11,099 nt of DNA from JBGPIT01 sp041485125 (GTDB taxonomy: Bacteria; Desulfobacterota; Binatia; UTPRO1). Where the stretch lies: positions 1 through 11,099 of the forward strand of contig JBGPIT010000148.1 in assembly GCA_041485125.1 (NCBI GenBank), written 5' to 3'. Of this stretch, positions 1 through 6,825 are shown in pieces; position 1 is the first letter of the stretch; every line of letters begins with the position of its first letter. A model generated the notes under the pieces. It saw only the letters and a list, made by a program, of their open reading frames with translations, searched no databases and was not told the origin of the DNA. The position numbers were made by a program, and so were the translations under genes.

Positions 1-112
1 AGTCGTGGAAGCTGTCCTTGATGCCCGCCCCCGGTGCCGCGTCCGCCCATGCGTACGCAGCGCTCACGAGAATCACGAGCACCGCCGCTATCAGAGATTG
101 GAGTCTTGGCAT
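1..112 (-). CDS. Partial secreted protein, probable c-type cytochrome (N-terminus only)
   Basis: Only the first 37 codons are inside the window; the rest lies beyond base 1. The ATG at 112-110 is preceded by a strong ribosome binding site (AGGAGG type, complement of 123-128). The translation opens with a clear Sec signal peptide: MPRLQSL, then a hydrophobic stretch (IAAVLVILVSAAYA), then a small-residue cleavage region. The mature start reads roughly ADAAPGAGIKDSFHD. An N-terminal 'I-K-x-S-x-H-D' just after the signal is common in periplasmic multihaem cytochromes of the cytochrome c3/c7-like type. No CxxCH motif is reached before the edge, so the cytochrome call is an inference. It starts 35 bases after the NHL gene stop and is probably co-transcribed with it. 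Confidence 0.6.
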   Translation of the reverse strand, partial: MPRLQSLIAAVLVILVSAAYAWADAAPGAGIKDSFHD

Positions 113-147
113 GTGGATCTCGCCTCCTTCGTTGGTTCGGTCAGCCG

Positions 148-1308
148 TCATGATCCTGGGGTCATCGCCTTGCCGGCCGCGGACGGCTCCGCGAGCAAGC
201 TGTCGGCGGCCGTGGTGTTCACCAGCCGATACACGCTCAAGCGGTGATTGAACGTGTCGCAGACGTAGATCTTGTCGTTCTCGTCGATCGCGATTCCCGT
301 CGGGTTCTCGAGCATGCCCGGGAAGCGGCTCCGGCCGCCGAAGAACAACAAGATGTCGCCGCGGAGATTGAAGATCTGCACGACGCTCCAGCTCGAATCG
401 ACCACGTAGAGGTTGCCGAACGAGTCGAACGCGAGCCCTTTCGGCTTGTCGAACTGACCGAAAGTGTCGCCGCGCTCGCCGATCTGCCGCACGAACTTGC
501 CGTCGGCGTCGAAGACGACGACGCGGCCGTTCATCGTGTCGCTCACGTAGACTTCACCGCCGGCGCCCACCGCGACGTAGGTCGGGAAATACAGCTGTCC
601 GGGACCGTCGCCGCGCCCGGCACCGACGCTGCGCAGGAACTGCCCATTCAGATCGTAGACCCTCACGTAGTGGTCCGGCGAATCGGGTCCGGGGCTGTCG
701 GTCACGTACAGAAGCCCGCGCGAGCGGTCGATCGCGACGCCGCCCGGGCGTTCGATGTTCGCGAGATGGAGCGTGCGAAGCGGCGTGCCGTCCGGAGAAA
801 GCACCTGCACGACTTTGGCGCGTTGATCGGAGACGTAGACCTGGCCCGCGCCGTCGACGGCGACGCCGATCGGCCGCCCGAAGCCGCCTTCCTCGCCGAT
901 CGTCCGCACCTCGCCGCGCTCGAAGTCGAAGATGTAGAGCAAGGCTTGGCTGTAGTCCGCGACGTAGACGCGCTTCCCGCCAGCCGCCGGCGCGACCGCG
1001 ACCGGTTGATAGAGGTGCCAGGTCGGCTTGTCGACGCCGATCAGGCCGCTCGTCAGCGATCGGCCCAAGCTGAAGCTGCGGTCGAGATTCTCCTCGCTCG
1101 CAACCGCCGTGACGAACTCGATGCGTGCCTGCTCGGGCGGCTCCGGCCACACCATCGGCATGAGCGCGGGTGCCTTCCGCAACGCGCACCCGCCGCCGGT
1201 CATCGCGAGCGCGGCGAGCGCGAGAAGGACGCCGTGGTGGCGTGCATGCGCGATCCCGCGACGATGCGCGAGCCGAAACTGGTTGATGGCTGTAGGCGGC
1301 ATGATCAT
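148..1308 (-). CDS. NHL-repeat six-bladed beta-propeller protein, exported
   Basis: About 386 residues from the ATG at 1308. The N-terminal third holds a hydrophobic export segment (VLLALAALAMTGGGC) ending in a Cys, which suggests a lipoprotein, although the lipobox is not canonical. The rest contains six repeats of the NHL pattern 'P.GvAvD..G.vYVsD....rv.vf...G', for example GRPIGVAVDGAGQVYVSD, FPTYVAVGAGGEVYVSD, KPKGLAFDSFGNLYVVD and NPTGIAIDENDKIYVCD. Such propellers are usually protein- or ligand-binding scaffolds; no catalytic residues can be named. The reading frame stays open to a TTG at 1350. I prefer 1308 (or the ATG at 1302) because a sigma-54-like promoter at 1329-1343 would place transcription start near 1317. 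No good ribosome binding site is visible at any candidate, so the start is uncertain. It is divergent from the bc-type operon and upstream of a probable cytochrome gene. Confidence 0.85.
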   Translation of the reverse strand: MIMPPTAINQFRLAHRRGIAHARHHGVLLALAALAMTGGGCALRKAPALMPMVWPEPPEQARIEFVTAVASEENLDRSFSLGRSLTSGLIGVDKPTWHLYQPVAVAPAAGGKRVYVADYSQALLYIFDFERGEVRTIGEEGGFGRPIGVAVDGAGQVYVSDQRAKVVQVLSPDGTPLRTLHLANIERPGGVAIDRSRGLLYVTDSPGPDSPDHYVRVYDLNGQFLRSVGAGRGDGPGQLYFPTYVAVGAGGEVYVSDTMNGRVVVFDADGKFVRQIGERGDTFGQFDKPKGLAFDSFGNLYVVDSSWSVVQIFNLRGDILLFFGGRSRFPGMLENPTGIAIDENDKIYVCDTFNHRLSVYRLVNTTAADSLLAEPSAAGKAMTPGS

Positions 1309-1328
1309 GCGAAACGACGGGCACCATC

Positions 1329-1343
1329 GCATGAAACGTGCCA
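1329..1343 (-). promoter_or_regulatory. Sigma-54 (RpoN)-type -24/-12 promoter candidate for the NHL operon
   Basis: Read on the minus strand the site is TGGCACG-TTTC-ATGC. The RpoN consensus is TGGCACG-N4-TTGC, with GG and GC exactly ten bases apart. Here the -24 box matches fully and the -12 box has one mismatch (ATGC for TTGC). Predicted transcription start is near 1317, just upstream of the ATGs at 1308 and 1302. A dyad at 1415-1430 lies about 72 bases upstream of the -24 box, a normal place for an enhancer-binding protein. This is a sequence match only; there is no proof of use. Confidence 0.5.
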
Positions 1344-1414
1344 CCCGCAAATCGTTTTAAGCCGTTCGCGCGTTCGCGTCGGCGAGAAATCGGCGACCGT
1401 TCGTTGCCCGATTG

Positions 1415-1430
1415 TTCGCACATTTGGGAA
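1415..1430. promoter_or_regulatory. Operator-like dyad, copy 1 (TTCnnA-N4-TnnGAA)
   Basis: The core reads TTCGCACATTTGGGAA; its half-sites TTCGCA and TGGGAA are inverted repeats with five of six positions matching. The core plus the next five bases (to 1435) matches 19 of 21 positions with the copy at 9649-9669, more than 8 kb away in another intergenic region. It sits between the two divergent starts, about 98-113 bases upstream of the predicted NHL transcription start and 90-105 bases upstream of the cytochrome c ATG. The binding protein is unknown. Confidence 0.5.
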
Positions 1431-1519
1431 TCGCGCCGCGCGCGAGCGCGCTTGATCGCCTCCCCGCTAATGTGTGATGACGCTGCTGCGTTCAACATAT
1501 TGCTTGCGAGGAGGAGACG

Positions 1520-1858
1520 ATGAAGATCACGCTCGGAGTGCGCCGGATGACCGTGTCGTTGACCGCGATGGCCGCGCTCGTGCTGCTCGACTCAAGCGGC
1601 GTCTGGGCCGGGGCGCCGGAAGGCAAGGCCCTCTATGAAAAGCAGTGCAAGACCTGCCACAGCATCGCTGGCGAGGGCGGCAAGATGGCCGCGCTAGGCG
1701 GGTCGCTCGACGGCGTTGCCGCCAAGCACGACGACGCCTGGCTCAAAGCCTACCTCAAGGATCCGAAGTCGCAGATACCGAGCGCGAAGATGCCCAAGCT
1801 GTCGCTCACCGATCAGCAGATCGACGATCTGATCGCGCATCTGAAAACCGCGAAGTAG
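1520..1858 (+). CDS. Class I monohaem cytochrome c, periplasmic
   Basis: A 112-residue protein with an N-terminal signal peptide (basic MKITLGVRR, hydrophobic core TAMAALVLL, cleavage near VWAGA). One haem-binding motif, CKTCH, is at residues 43-47. The likely distal axial ligand is Met91 in the 'SAKMPKLS' segment, the usual 'MP' of small class I cytochromes c. The C-terminal helix (LTDQQIDDLIAHLKTAK) is also typical of the fold. The start is supported by AGGAGGAG at 1509-1516, four bases before the ATG. It is first in a tight operon with Rieske, cytochrome b and nonahaem cytochrome genes (27 bases to the next start). It is therefore likely a soluble electron carrier or bound subunit of that quinol-oxidising complex. 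Confidence 0.9.
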   Translation: MKITLGVRRMTVSLTAMAALVLLDSSGVWAGAPEGKALYEKQCKTCHSIAGEGGKMAALGGSLDGVAAKHDDAWLKAYLKDPKSQIPSAKMPKLSLTDQQIDDLIAHLKTAK

Positions 1859-1885
1859 CGGGCGTGCGCGCGTGAATCGGCCGAT

Positions 1886-2389
1886 GTGTCGCCGCGACGC
1901 ATCCTCGCATGTGGCACGAGCCCGGCGGTGAGCGACGGCGATGTCGCGCCTCCGGCGAGCCCCGCACGGCGCAGCGTATTGAGCATCCTGCTCGGCGGCG
2001 TCGGCGCGGGTCTCTGCGCCGTCCTCGGGTACCCGATCGTGCGCTTCATCATGCCGCCACCCGGCAAGGGCGAGGAGGCGTCGAGCGTCGTTGCTGCGAA
2101 AGTCAATGAGCTCGGGGCCGGTGTGAGCAAGCTCTTTCGCTTCGGCAGCGAGCCCGCGCTGATCATGCGCACGCCCGCGGGCGAGCTGCGCGCCTTCAGC
2201 GCAGTGTGCACGCACCTCCAGTGCACGGTACAGTACCGCGCCGATCTCGAGCTGATTTGGTGCGCCTGCCACAATGGCCGATTCGATCTGAATGGGAAGA
2301 ACGTCGGTGGACCGCCGCCGCGTCCGCTCGAGGAGCTGACGGTGAGCGCGCGCGGCGACGACGTGGTCGTCAGCCGGTCGAAGACGTGA
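1886..2389 (+). CDS. Rieske [2Fe-2S] protein of a bc-type quinol oxidoreductase
   Basis: About 167 residues. A short N-terminal region with an Arg pair (ARRSVLSILL) leads into one transmembrane segment (LLGGVGAGLCAVLGYPIVRFI), a Tat-type signal/anchor as usual for Rieske subunits. The cluster motifs are CTHLQC at 108-113 and CACHNG at 126-131. Ligands are predicted as Cys108, His110, Cys126 and His129, with a Cys113-Cys128 disulfide. The second motif has Gly and Phe where high-potential Rieske proteins have the hydrogen-bonding Ser and Tyr of CPCHGSxY, which suggests a low redox potential. The start used is GTG 1886; GTG 1928, fourteen codons later, is an equal alternative, and neither has a strong ribosome binding site. 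It lies eleven bases before the cytochrome b gene (intervening bases 2390-2399). Confidence 0.92.
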   Translation: MSPRRILACGTSPAVSDGDVAPPASPARRSVLSILLGGVGAGLCAVLGYPIVRFIMPPPGKGEEASSVVAAKVNELGAGVSKLFRFGSEPALIMRTPAGELRAFSAVCTHLQCTVQYRADLELIWCACHNGRFDLNGKNVGGPPPRPLEELTVSARGDDVVVSRSKT

Positions 2390-2399
2390 GCGCGAGCGG

Positions 2400-3461
2400 G
2401 TGAGCCGACTGCGGGATTGGATCGCGAGCCGCGCGCCCTTCGGCGACTTCGTCGATTTCCTGCGCCACAAGTCCGTTCCGGCGCACCATCACTCGCTGTG
2501 GTACTACTTCGGCGGCCTCGCGTTGCTCCTCTTCGTGGTCCAGCTGTTGACCGGCGTTCTCCTGCTCCTCTACTACCGCCCCACGCCCGACGCGGCGTTC
2601 GAGAGCGTCCGCTTCGTCATGGCGCAGGTGCCGTTCGGGTGGTTGATCCGCTCGGTGCACGCCTGGGGCGCCAACCTCATGATCTTCGCGGTCTTCGTGC
2701 ACCTCTTCAGCGTGTTCTTCACGCGCGGCTACCGGCGGCCGCGCGAGCTCACGTGGCTGAGCGGCTGCGCGCTGCTCATCCTGACGCTCGGCTTCGGCTT
2801 CTCCGGGTACTTGCTACCGTGGAACGAGCTCGCGTACTTCGCGACCAAGGTCGGGACCGAGATCGTCGGCGTGGTGCCGTTCGTCGGGCATCCCGTGCTC
2901 GTCTTTCTGCGTGGCGGACCCGACGTCACGGGCGCGACGCTGACGCGCTTCTTCGGGTTCCACGTCGCGCTCCTGCCGCTCGCGACCGCGCTCGTCCTGC
3001 TCGTGCACCTGCTGCTGGTGCAGGTGCACGGCATCAGCGCCCCGATCGGCGAGCCGCGCGAGGCGCGCCAGGTTCCTTTCTACCCGAACTTCGTCCTGCG
3101 CGAGTCGATCGTCTGGGTGATCGCGCTCGCGATCTTGGTCGGGCTCGCGACCTTCCTGCCCTGGGAGCTCGGGACCAAGGCTGAGATGCTCGCGCCCGCC
3201 CCGGAGGGCATCCGCCCCGAGTGGTACTTCACGTTTCTGTCACAGAGCTTCAAGTATCTGCCGCCGACGATCCTCGGCGTCGAAGGCGAGCGGGCGGCCG
3301 TCCTGGCCGTCGGCGCTGTCGCCGTCGTGTTCTTCATGATCCCGCTCCTCGACAGCGCCGCGCGCCGCGAGCGGCGGAGCGCGGCCGTGACCGCGTTTGG
3401 CGCCGCCATCATCCTCTACATGATGGTCCTGACGGCGCTCGCGTACCTGCGGCCGTACTGA
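2400..3461 (+). CDS. Cytochrome b, fused b6/subunit IV type
   Basis: A 353-residue polytopic membrane protein. It is the dihaem, quinol-binding core of a bc/b6f-type complex. Predicted haem b ligands are His87/His101 in helix B and His188/His203 in helix D. The second pair has 14 residues between the histidines, as in cytochrome b6; mitochondrial-type cytochrome b has 13. The Qo-site PEWY motif is at 273-276 (GIRPEWYFTF), in the part matching subunit IV, so the b6 and subunit IV halves are one chain here. The residue aligning with the haem ci-binding Cys of cytochrome b6 (Cys35) is Tyr36, so a covalent extra haem is not expected. The start is GTG 2400. The gene ends three bases before the nonahaem cytochrome ATG, which implies translational coupling. 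Confidence 0.93.
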   Translation: MSRLRDWIASRAPFGDFVDFLRHKSVPAHHHSLWYYFGGLALLLFVVQLLTGVLLLLYYRPTPDAAFESVRFVMAQVPFGWLIRSVHAWGANLMIFAVFVHLFSVFFTRGYRRPRELTWLSGCALLILTLGFGFSGYLLPWNELAYFATKVGTEIVGVVPFVGHPVLVFLRGGPDVTGATLTRFFGFHVALLPLATALVLLVHLLLVQVHGISAPIGEPREARQVPFYPNFVLRESIVWVIALAILVGLATFLPWELGTKAEMLAPAPEGIRPEWYFTFLSQSFKYLPPTILGVEGERAAVLAVGAVAVVFFMIPLLDSAARRERRSAAVTAFGAAIILYMMVLTALAYLRPY

Positions 3462-3463
3462 CG

Positions 3464-4711
3464 ATGCCAGCGCCCTGCGCCTCGGCCATGTTGGCGATGA
3501 TCCTGATCGGCGCCGCCGCGACCGTCGGCGCCGCCGCCGAGGACAGCTGCGTCGCCTGTCATGGCGCGCTCGACGGCGCGCTCGCAGCGCCGGTCGAAGG
3601 CATGAGCCACGACGTCCATGGCGCGCACGGGATCTCGTGCGTCGACTGCCACGGCGGCGATCCCGCCGACATGAGCCTCAGCGCGATGGACGAGACCAAG
3701 GGATTCAAGGGCAAGCCCGAGGGCCCGGCGATCATCATGCTGTGTGCGCGCTGCCACGCCGACCGGGTCTACATGCGCGAGCGCAACCCGGCGCTGCCGA
3801 CGGACCAGGCAGCGCAGTACGCGACGAGCGTCCACGGCCGGCGCCTCGAAGAGGGCGATACCCGCGTCGCAACCTGCGTCAGCTGTCACGGCGCGCACGG
3901 AATCCTCTCCCCCGCCAATGCCGCGAGCCCCGTCTACCCGACGAACGTCGCGCGCACCTGCGGCCATTGTCACGCCGACCAGGCGCACATGGCGGGCTAC
4001 GGCATTCCGACCAATCAGTTCGCCGACTACCAGACGAGCGTGCACGCCGAGCTCCTGTTCAGCCGTCACGATCTCTCCGCCCCGACCTGCAACGACTGCC
4101 ACGGGAATCACGGCGCGTATCCCCCCGGCGCGAGCTCGGTCGCCGGGGTGTGCGGACAATGTCACCCGATCAACCGCGACCTCTTCCTCGCGAGCCCGCA
4201 CAAGCCGGCGTTCGACAAGGTCGGACTGCCCGAGTGTGTCACCTGCCACGGCAAGCACGCCATCCATCGCACCAGCGACGCGATGCTGGGAACGGCGCCG
4301 GTCGCGGTGTGCGTGACGTGTCATGCGCCCGACTCGCCCGGCTACCGCGCCGCCGACGCGATGGGGAACGCGGTCGCCGAGCTCGTACGCCGGAGCGACG
4401 AGGCGCACCAGGCTTTCGACGCGGCGGCACGGGCGGGCATGGAGGTGACCGAGGCGCCGTTCCAGCTCCAGAAGGCACACGAGGCGCTCGTCCAGTCGCG
4501 GAATCTCGTCCACGGATTCGCGCCGCAGCCGCTGCTCGACGAGGTCGCCAAAGGCGAGGCGGCGGCCGAGTCGGCGCGGGCGGATTCGACCGCCGCGCTG
4601 GCGGAATTTCGCCGCCGGCGGCGCTTGGTGTTCATCCCGCTCGCCGCCTTCGGCGTCGTCGGCGTGCTGCTCTACCTGAAGCTGCGCGAGGTCGAGCGGG
4701 AGCGATCATGA
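3464..4711 (+). CDS. Nonahaem cytochrome c with C-terminal membrane anchor
   Basis: About 415 residues from the ATG at 3464, two bases after the cytochrome b stop; the same frame is open upstream but would overlap cytochrome b. A hydrophobic signal segment (MLAMILIGAAATVGAAA) is followed by nine CxxCH motifs between residues 29 and 287: CVACH, CVDCH, CARCH, CVSCH, CGHCH, CNDCH, CGQCH, CVTCH and CVTCH. After the haems comes an Ala/Glu-rich, probably helical or coiled-coil region (about 300-380). A basic RRRRR stop-transfer patch and one transmembrane helix (VFIPLAAFGVVGVLLYL) follow, so the haem domain should face the periplasm. By position it takes the place of cytochrome c1/f as electron acceptor of the Rieske protein. 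Rieske/cytochrome b operons with multihaem c partners are known in Geobacter (cbc clusters) and anammox bacteria. I do not assign a named family. Confidence 0.92.
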   Translation: MPAPCASAMLAMILIGAAATVGAAAEDSCVACHGALDGALAAPVEGMSHDVHGAHGISCVDCHGGDPADMSLSAMDETKGFKGKPEGPAIIMLCARCHADRVYMRERNPALPTDQAAQYATSVHGRRLEEGDTRVATCVSCHGAHGILSPANAASPVYPTNVARTCGHCHADQAHMAGYGIPTNQFADYQTSVHAELLFSRHDLSAPTCNDCHGNHGAYPPGASSVAGVCGQCHPINRDLFLASPHKPAFDKVGLPECVTCHGKHAIHRTSDAMLGTAPVAVCVTCHAPDSPGYRAADAMGNAVAELVRRSDEAHQAFDAAARAGMEVTEAPFQLQKAHEALVQSRNLVHGFAPQPLLDEVAKGEAAAESARADSTAALAEFRRRRRLVFIPLAAFGVVGVLLYLKLREVERERS

Positions 4712-4877
4712 GCGTTCGGCGGGCCGATCGGGAGTTTCCCTGTCGCGACGGGCGGACTGCCGGCCTTCGCGCGATGCACAGGCTCTTGCTCTCGAGGCAT
4801 CCGCTCGTGCGGGGTCTCTTCGCGTTTCTCGACGGCTAGCGCGACGCCCCGCTGCGAGGGTGACGGCGCCGAGCGTA
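4712..4877. other. Convergent intergenic gap, no supported gene or terminator
   Basis: This 166-base stretch lies between two genes that end towards each other (nonahaem and heptahaem cytochromes). I found no GC-rich hairpin followed by a T run on either strand. The best inverted match, near 4826-4880, has imperfect arms and a very long loop. A 43-codon frame overlapping the upstream stop (4708-4839) is discussed among the rejected items. Confidence 0.5.
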
Positions 4878-5522
4878 CTACCTCTCGTACCCGCCCTTCA
4901 CGTGACACCCCTCACAAAAGCTCTGCGCATGGCATTGGCCGCAGCGCATCGGGTTCGCCCGTGCCTCGATGCCGTGCACGAAACGGAAGTTGCGATCGTG
5001 GACCCGGCGCACCGTCTCGTCGCGGCGGTTGTGACATTCCTGGCAGAAGCTCGGCCGGTGGCATTCCTCGCATCGCGCGGGGTCGGCCTTCGCGAACACC
5101 GCGTGCCGGTTCATCCAATCGAAATTGTGGTTCGCGGGTGCGATCTCCTGCACGTCGAGGTGACAGAGGCTGCAGCGGTCCGGCGCGGTGTTACCGGCGA
5201 CCGGATTGTAGTGACAGACGTGACATTGCTCCTTGCCGGGCGTGAACGGCCCCGTCGCCGTCCCGATGGCGTCCGCTGCCTCCTTCTCGTCGTCGGTGCG
5301 CGCTGCCGTCGTGTGGCAGGCGAAGCACTCGATGTTCTCGCGTTGGAAGACGCCCTCGTGCAGGTCGTGAGAGAACTTCTCGAGGGCGGTCGTGGGGTGC
5401 TCCGTCTTCAAGCCCCAGCTCGGCATCATGTCCTGCGACTTGCAGCCGCCCTGCGCCAGGATGGCGAGGCAGGGGAGCAGGAGCCACACCGCAGTCGACA
5501 GGCCGTGGACGTGACGCCGCAC
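4878..5522 (-). CDS. Heptahaem cytochrome c, periplasmic
   Basis: About 214 residues from GTG 5522. This start is supported by AGGAG at 5528-5532 and by its place one base after the upstream stop. The frame stays open further upstream, but that would overlap the beta-barrel gene. The N-terminal segment (STAVWLLLPCLAILAQGGC) is a signal peptide; the Cys could be lipidated but the lipobox is poor. Seven CxxCH motifs lie between residues 66 and 207: CFACH, CHVCH, CSLCH, CEECH, CQECH, CGQCH and CEGCH. The last four form two near-identical pairs, RCEECHRPSFCQECH and RCGQCHAQSFCEGCH, an internal duplication. As last gene of the conduit operon it probably plays the MtrA-like role, passing electrons between periplasm and outer-membrane complex, but it is smaller than decahaem MtrA. 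Confidence 0.9.
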   Translation of the reverse strand: MRRHVHGLSTAVWLLLPCLAILAQGGCKSQDMMPSWGLKTEHPTTALEKFSHDLHEGVFQRENIECFACHTTAARTDDEKEAADAIGTATGPFTPGKEQCHVCHYNPVAGNTAPDRCSLCHLDVQEIAPANHNFDWMNRHAVFAKADPARCEECHRPSFCQECHNRRDETVRRVHDRNFRFVHGIEARANPMRCGQCHAQSFCEGCHVKGGYER

Positions 5523-5523
5523 G

Positions 5524-6825
5524 CTAGCTCCTGCTGAAGTAGTAGCTGAACCCGAAGTTGCCGCGCACGTCGTGCGCAAAATCGGGGTTGCGGTTGACCT
5601 CGACCTCGGCGAGCAGCGACACGTTGCGGACGACGAGATACTCCGTGCCGAAGATGTAGGAGTATGCGTCGCCGTCTTTGCCGGTGATGCTGTGGAAGTT
5701 CGCGAACGCGAACATCGCGTGCACTTGCAAGCCGCGCAGGATCTCCTCCGAGACGCCGCAGTTGACGCCGATCGCCCGGTCCCGACCGCGGCCTTCGATG
5801 AGGTAGAGCCCGTTGAACGCGCTCAGCCCGAGCTGTCGCAAGAAGCTCCACGCGAAGCCGAGCTTCCAGATGTTGCCGTTCGACGATTCGCCGTCGAGGC
5901 GATCGTAGGTCGCGAACGAGTAGCTCGTCGAGACCTCGAGGTAGCGCGCGAAGTGATACGTCATCCCGAGCCGCGCCTCCTGCAGACGGCTCAGCGAGAA
6001 CACGTCGAAGATCCGGTCTTGCAGGAACGCGTCGCGATTCTTGTCGGGCTTGTAGGTGTCGTACTCGACGTTGAGATACAGCGGCTTCGCGACGCTGAAG
6101 CCGAACCCGGCGTTGAAGAAGGCGGGGTTCGCCTCCGCGATGTCGAGCTCGAGACGGGTGTAGAAGTCGGCGAAGTCGGTGTGCGGCACCACGCGGTTGA
6201 ACGAGACGTCGAGCAAATGGCGCGGCGAGCGGTCATTCGGTGAGGTGCCTTCGTAGCCGATCGACATGAGCGAGCCGAGCAGCCGGCTGGTGCGGAGCTT
6301 CGCGCCGAAGATCCCGTAGCTGTCGTCCGGCCGCTCCGGATACGGCTGGAGATCGTCGTGCTGGTACCCGCCGTAGGCGACGAGCTCGACGCCATTGGTG
6401 GGTTTGCCCTTGATGACGGCGCCGTCGAGCAGCGTGAAGTTGGTGCCCTCGGTGAGGATTTGGCGCCCGGCACGGACTTGGAATGTCTTCGCGGTGCTCT
6501 GGTAGTCGACGTACCCGTTGTAGACGTCGAAGGTCGCGACGTCTCCGTTGGCGACCTCGTGCGCGCGCAGGAAGCCGTTGAGCGACAGGTTGTGCTTCGG
6601 GTCGACGGCGCTGACATCGAGATATTGATAGAAGGGCGACACGTAACGGGTGTCGCCACCGGGCCGCTTGAGCGGCGTGTTCGCCTGGAACGTCGTGTAG
6701 GCATTGCCGTAGAGTCCCGTCGAGACCGGCGTGAACGGCGGCGTCTGCGCTCGTGCCGGAGCGCTGGCGAGCACCACCAGAGCGCTTGCGATGAAGGATG
6801 CGAGGCCGAGGCGGTGCCGCCTCAT
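5524..6825 (-). CDS. Outer-membrane beta-barrel protein of a porin-cytochrome conduit
   Basis: About 433 residues from ATG 6825. The frame is open further upstream, but the M-R-R-H-R-L-G-L start gives a clean signal peptide (FIASALVVLASAPARAQ) and overlaps the dihaem gene stop by ATGA. The mature protein is a series of short amphipathic strands rich in Tyr, Phe and Gly (for example GNAYTTF, VELVAYGGYQ, LYLNVEYDTY, YLEVSTSYSF). It ends NFGFSYYFSRS, so aromatic residues lie close to the C-terminus as in many outer-membrane barrels. It has no haem motif, and no CxxC near the N-terminus as found in Shewanella MtrB; at about 430 residues it is much shorter than MtrB. Set among three cytochrome genes, it most likely forms the pore that holds a haem wire. 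The barrel call rests on pattern and context. Confidence 0.82.
   Translation of the reverse strand: MRRHRLGLASFIASALVVLASAPARAQTPPFTPVSTGLYGNAYTTFQANTPLKRPGGDTRYVSPFYQYLDVSAVDPKHNLSLNGFLRAHEVANGDVATFDVYNGYVDYQSTAKTFQVRAGRQILTEGTNFTLLDGAVIKGKPTNGVELVAYGGYQHDDLQPYPERPDDSYGIFGAKLRTSRLLGSLMSIGYEGTSPNDRSPRHLLDVSFNRVVPHTDFADFYTRLELDIAEANPAFFNAGFGFSVAKPLYLNVEYDTYKPDKNRDAFLQDRIFDVFSLSRLQEARLGMTYHFARYLEVSTSYSFATYDRLDGESSNGNIWKLGFAWSFLRQLGLSAFNGLYLIEGRGRDRAIGVNCGVSEEILRGLQVHAMFAFANFHSITGKDGDAYSYIFGTEYLVVRNVSLLAEVEVNRNPDFAHDVRGNFGFSYYFSRS

Larger units (their letters stand above)
1309..1519. promoter_or_regulatory. Divergent intergenic region between NHL gene and cytochrome c/Rieske operon
   Basis: This 211-base stretch must carry promoters for both directions. 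It holds a sigma-54-like element pointing to the NHL gene (1329-1343, minus) and one copy of the dyad shared with the other divergent region (1415-1430). For the plus-strand operon, a weak -10-like CATATT lies at 1496-1501 without a convincing -35 partner. A strong AGGAGGAG ribosome binding site at 1509-1516 precedes the cytochrome c start. Protein starts at 1350 or 1302 for the NHL gene would shift the boundary slightly. Confidence 0.6.

Noticed and set aside
244..1455. Long plus-strand frame of about 400 codons opposite the NHL gene
   Set aside because: It is the antisense shadow of the NHL gene, as is common in GC-rich DNA. The minus strand shows six clear NHL repeats, while this frame gives only low-complexity Arg/Ala/Asp/Val sequence.
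1496..1501. CATATT as a sigma-70 -10 box for the cytochrome c/Rieske operon
   Set aside because: Four of six positions match TATAAT, but no acceptable -35 hexamer lies 16-18 bases upstream, so it is mentioned only as weak.
4708..4839. A 43-codon frame whose ATG overlaps the nonahaem stop (ATGA)
   Set aside because: The overlap is suggestive, but the product is Arg-rich, has no signal, haem motif or recognisable domain, and resembles out-of-frame GC-rich sequence. Conservation in relatives would be needed to accept it.
4826..4880. Possible bidirectional terminator between the convergent operons
   Set aside because: The arms are imperfect, the loop is very long and there is no T run on either strand.
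4860..5537. Plus-strand frame of about 225 codons opposite the heptahaem gene
   Set aside because: The minus strand has seven CxxCH motifs and a good ribosome binding site; this frame is its complement shadow.
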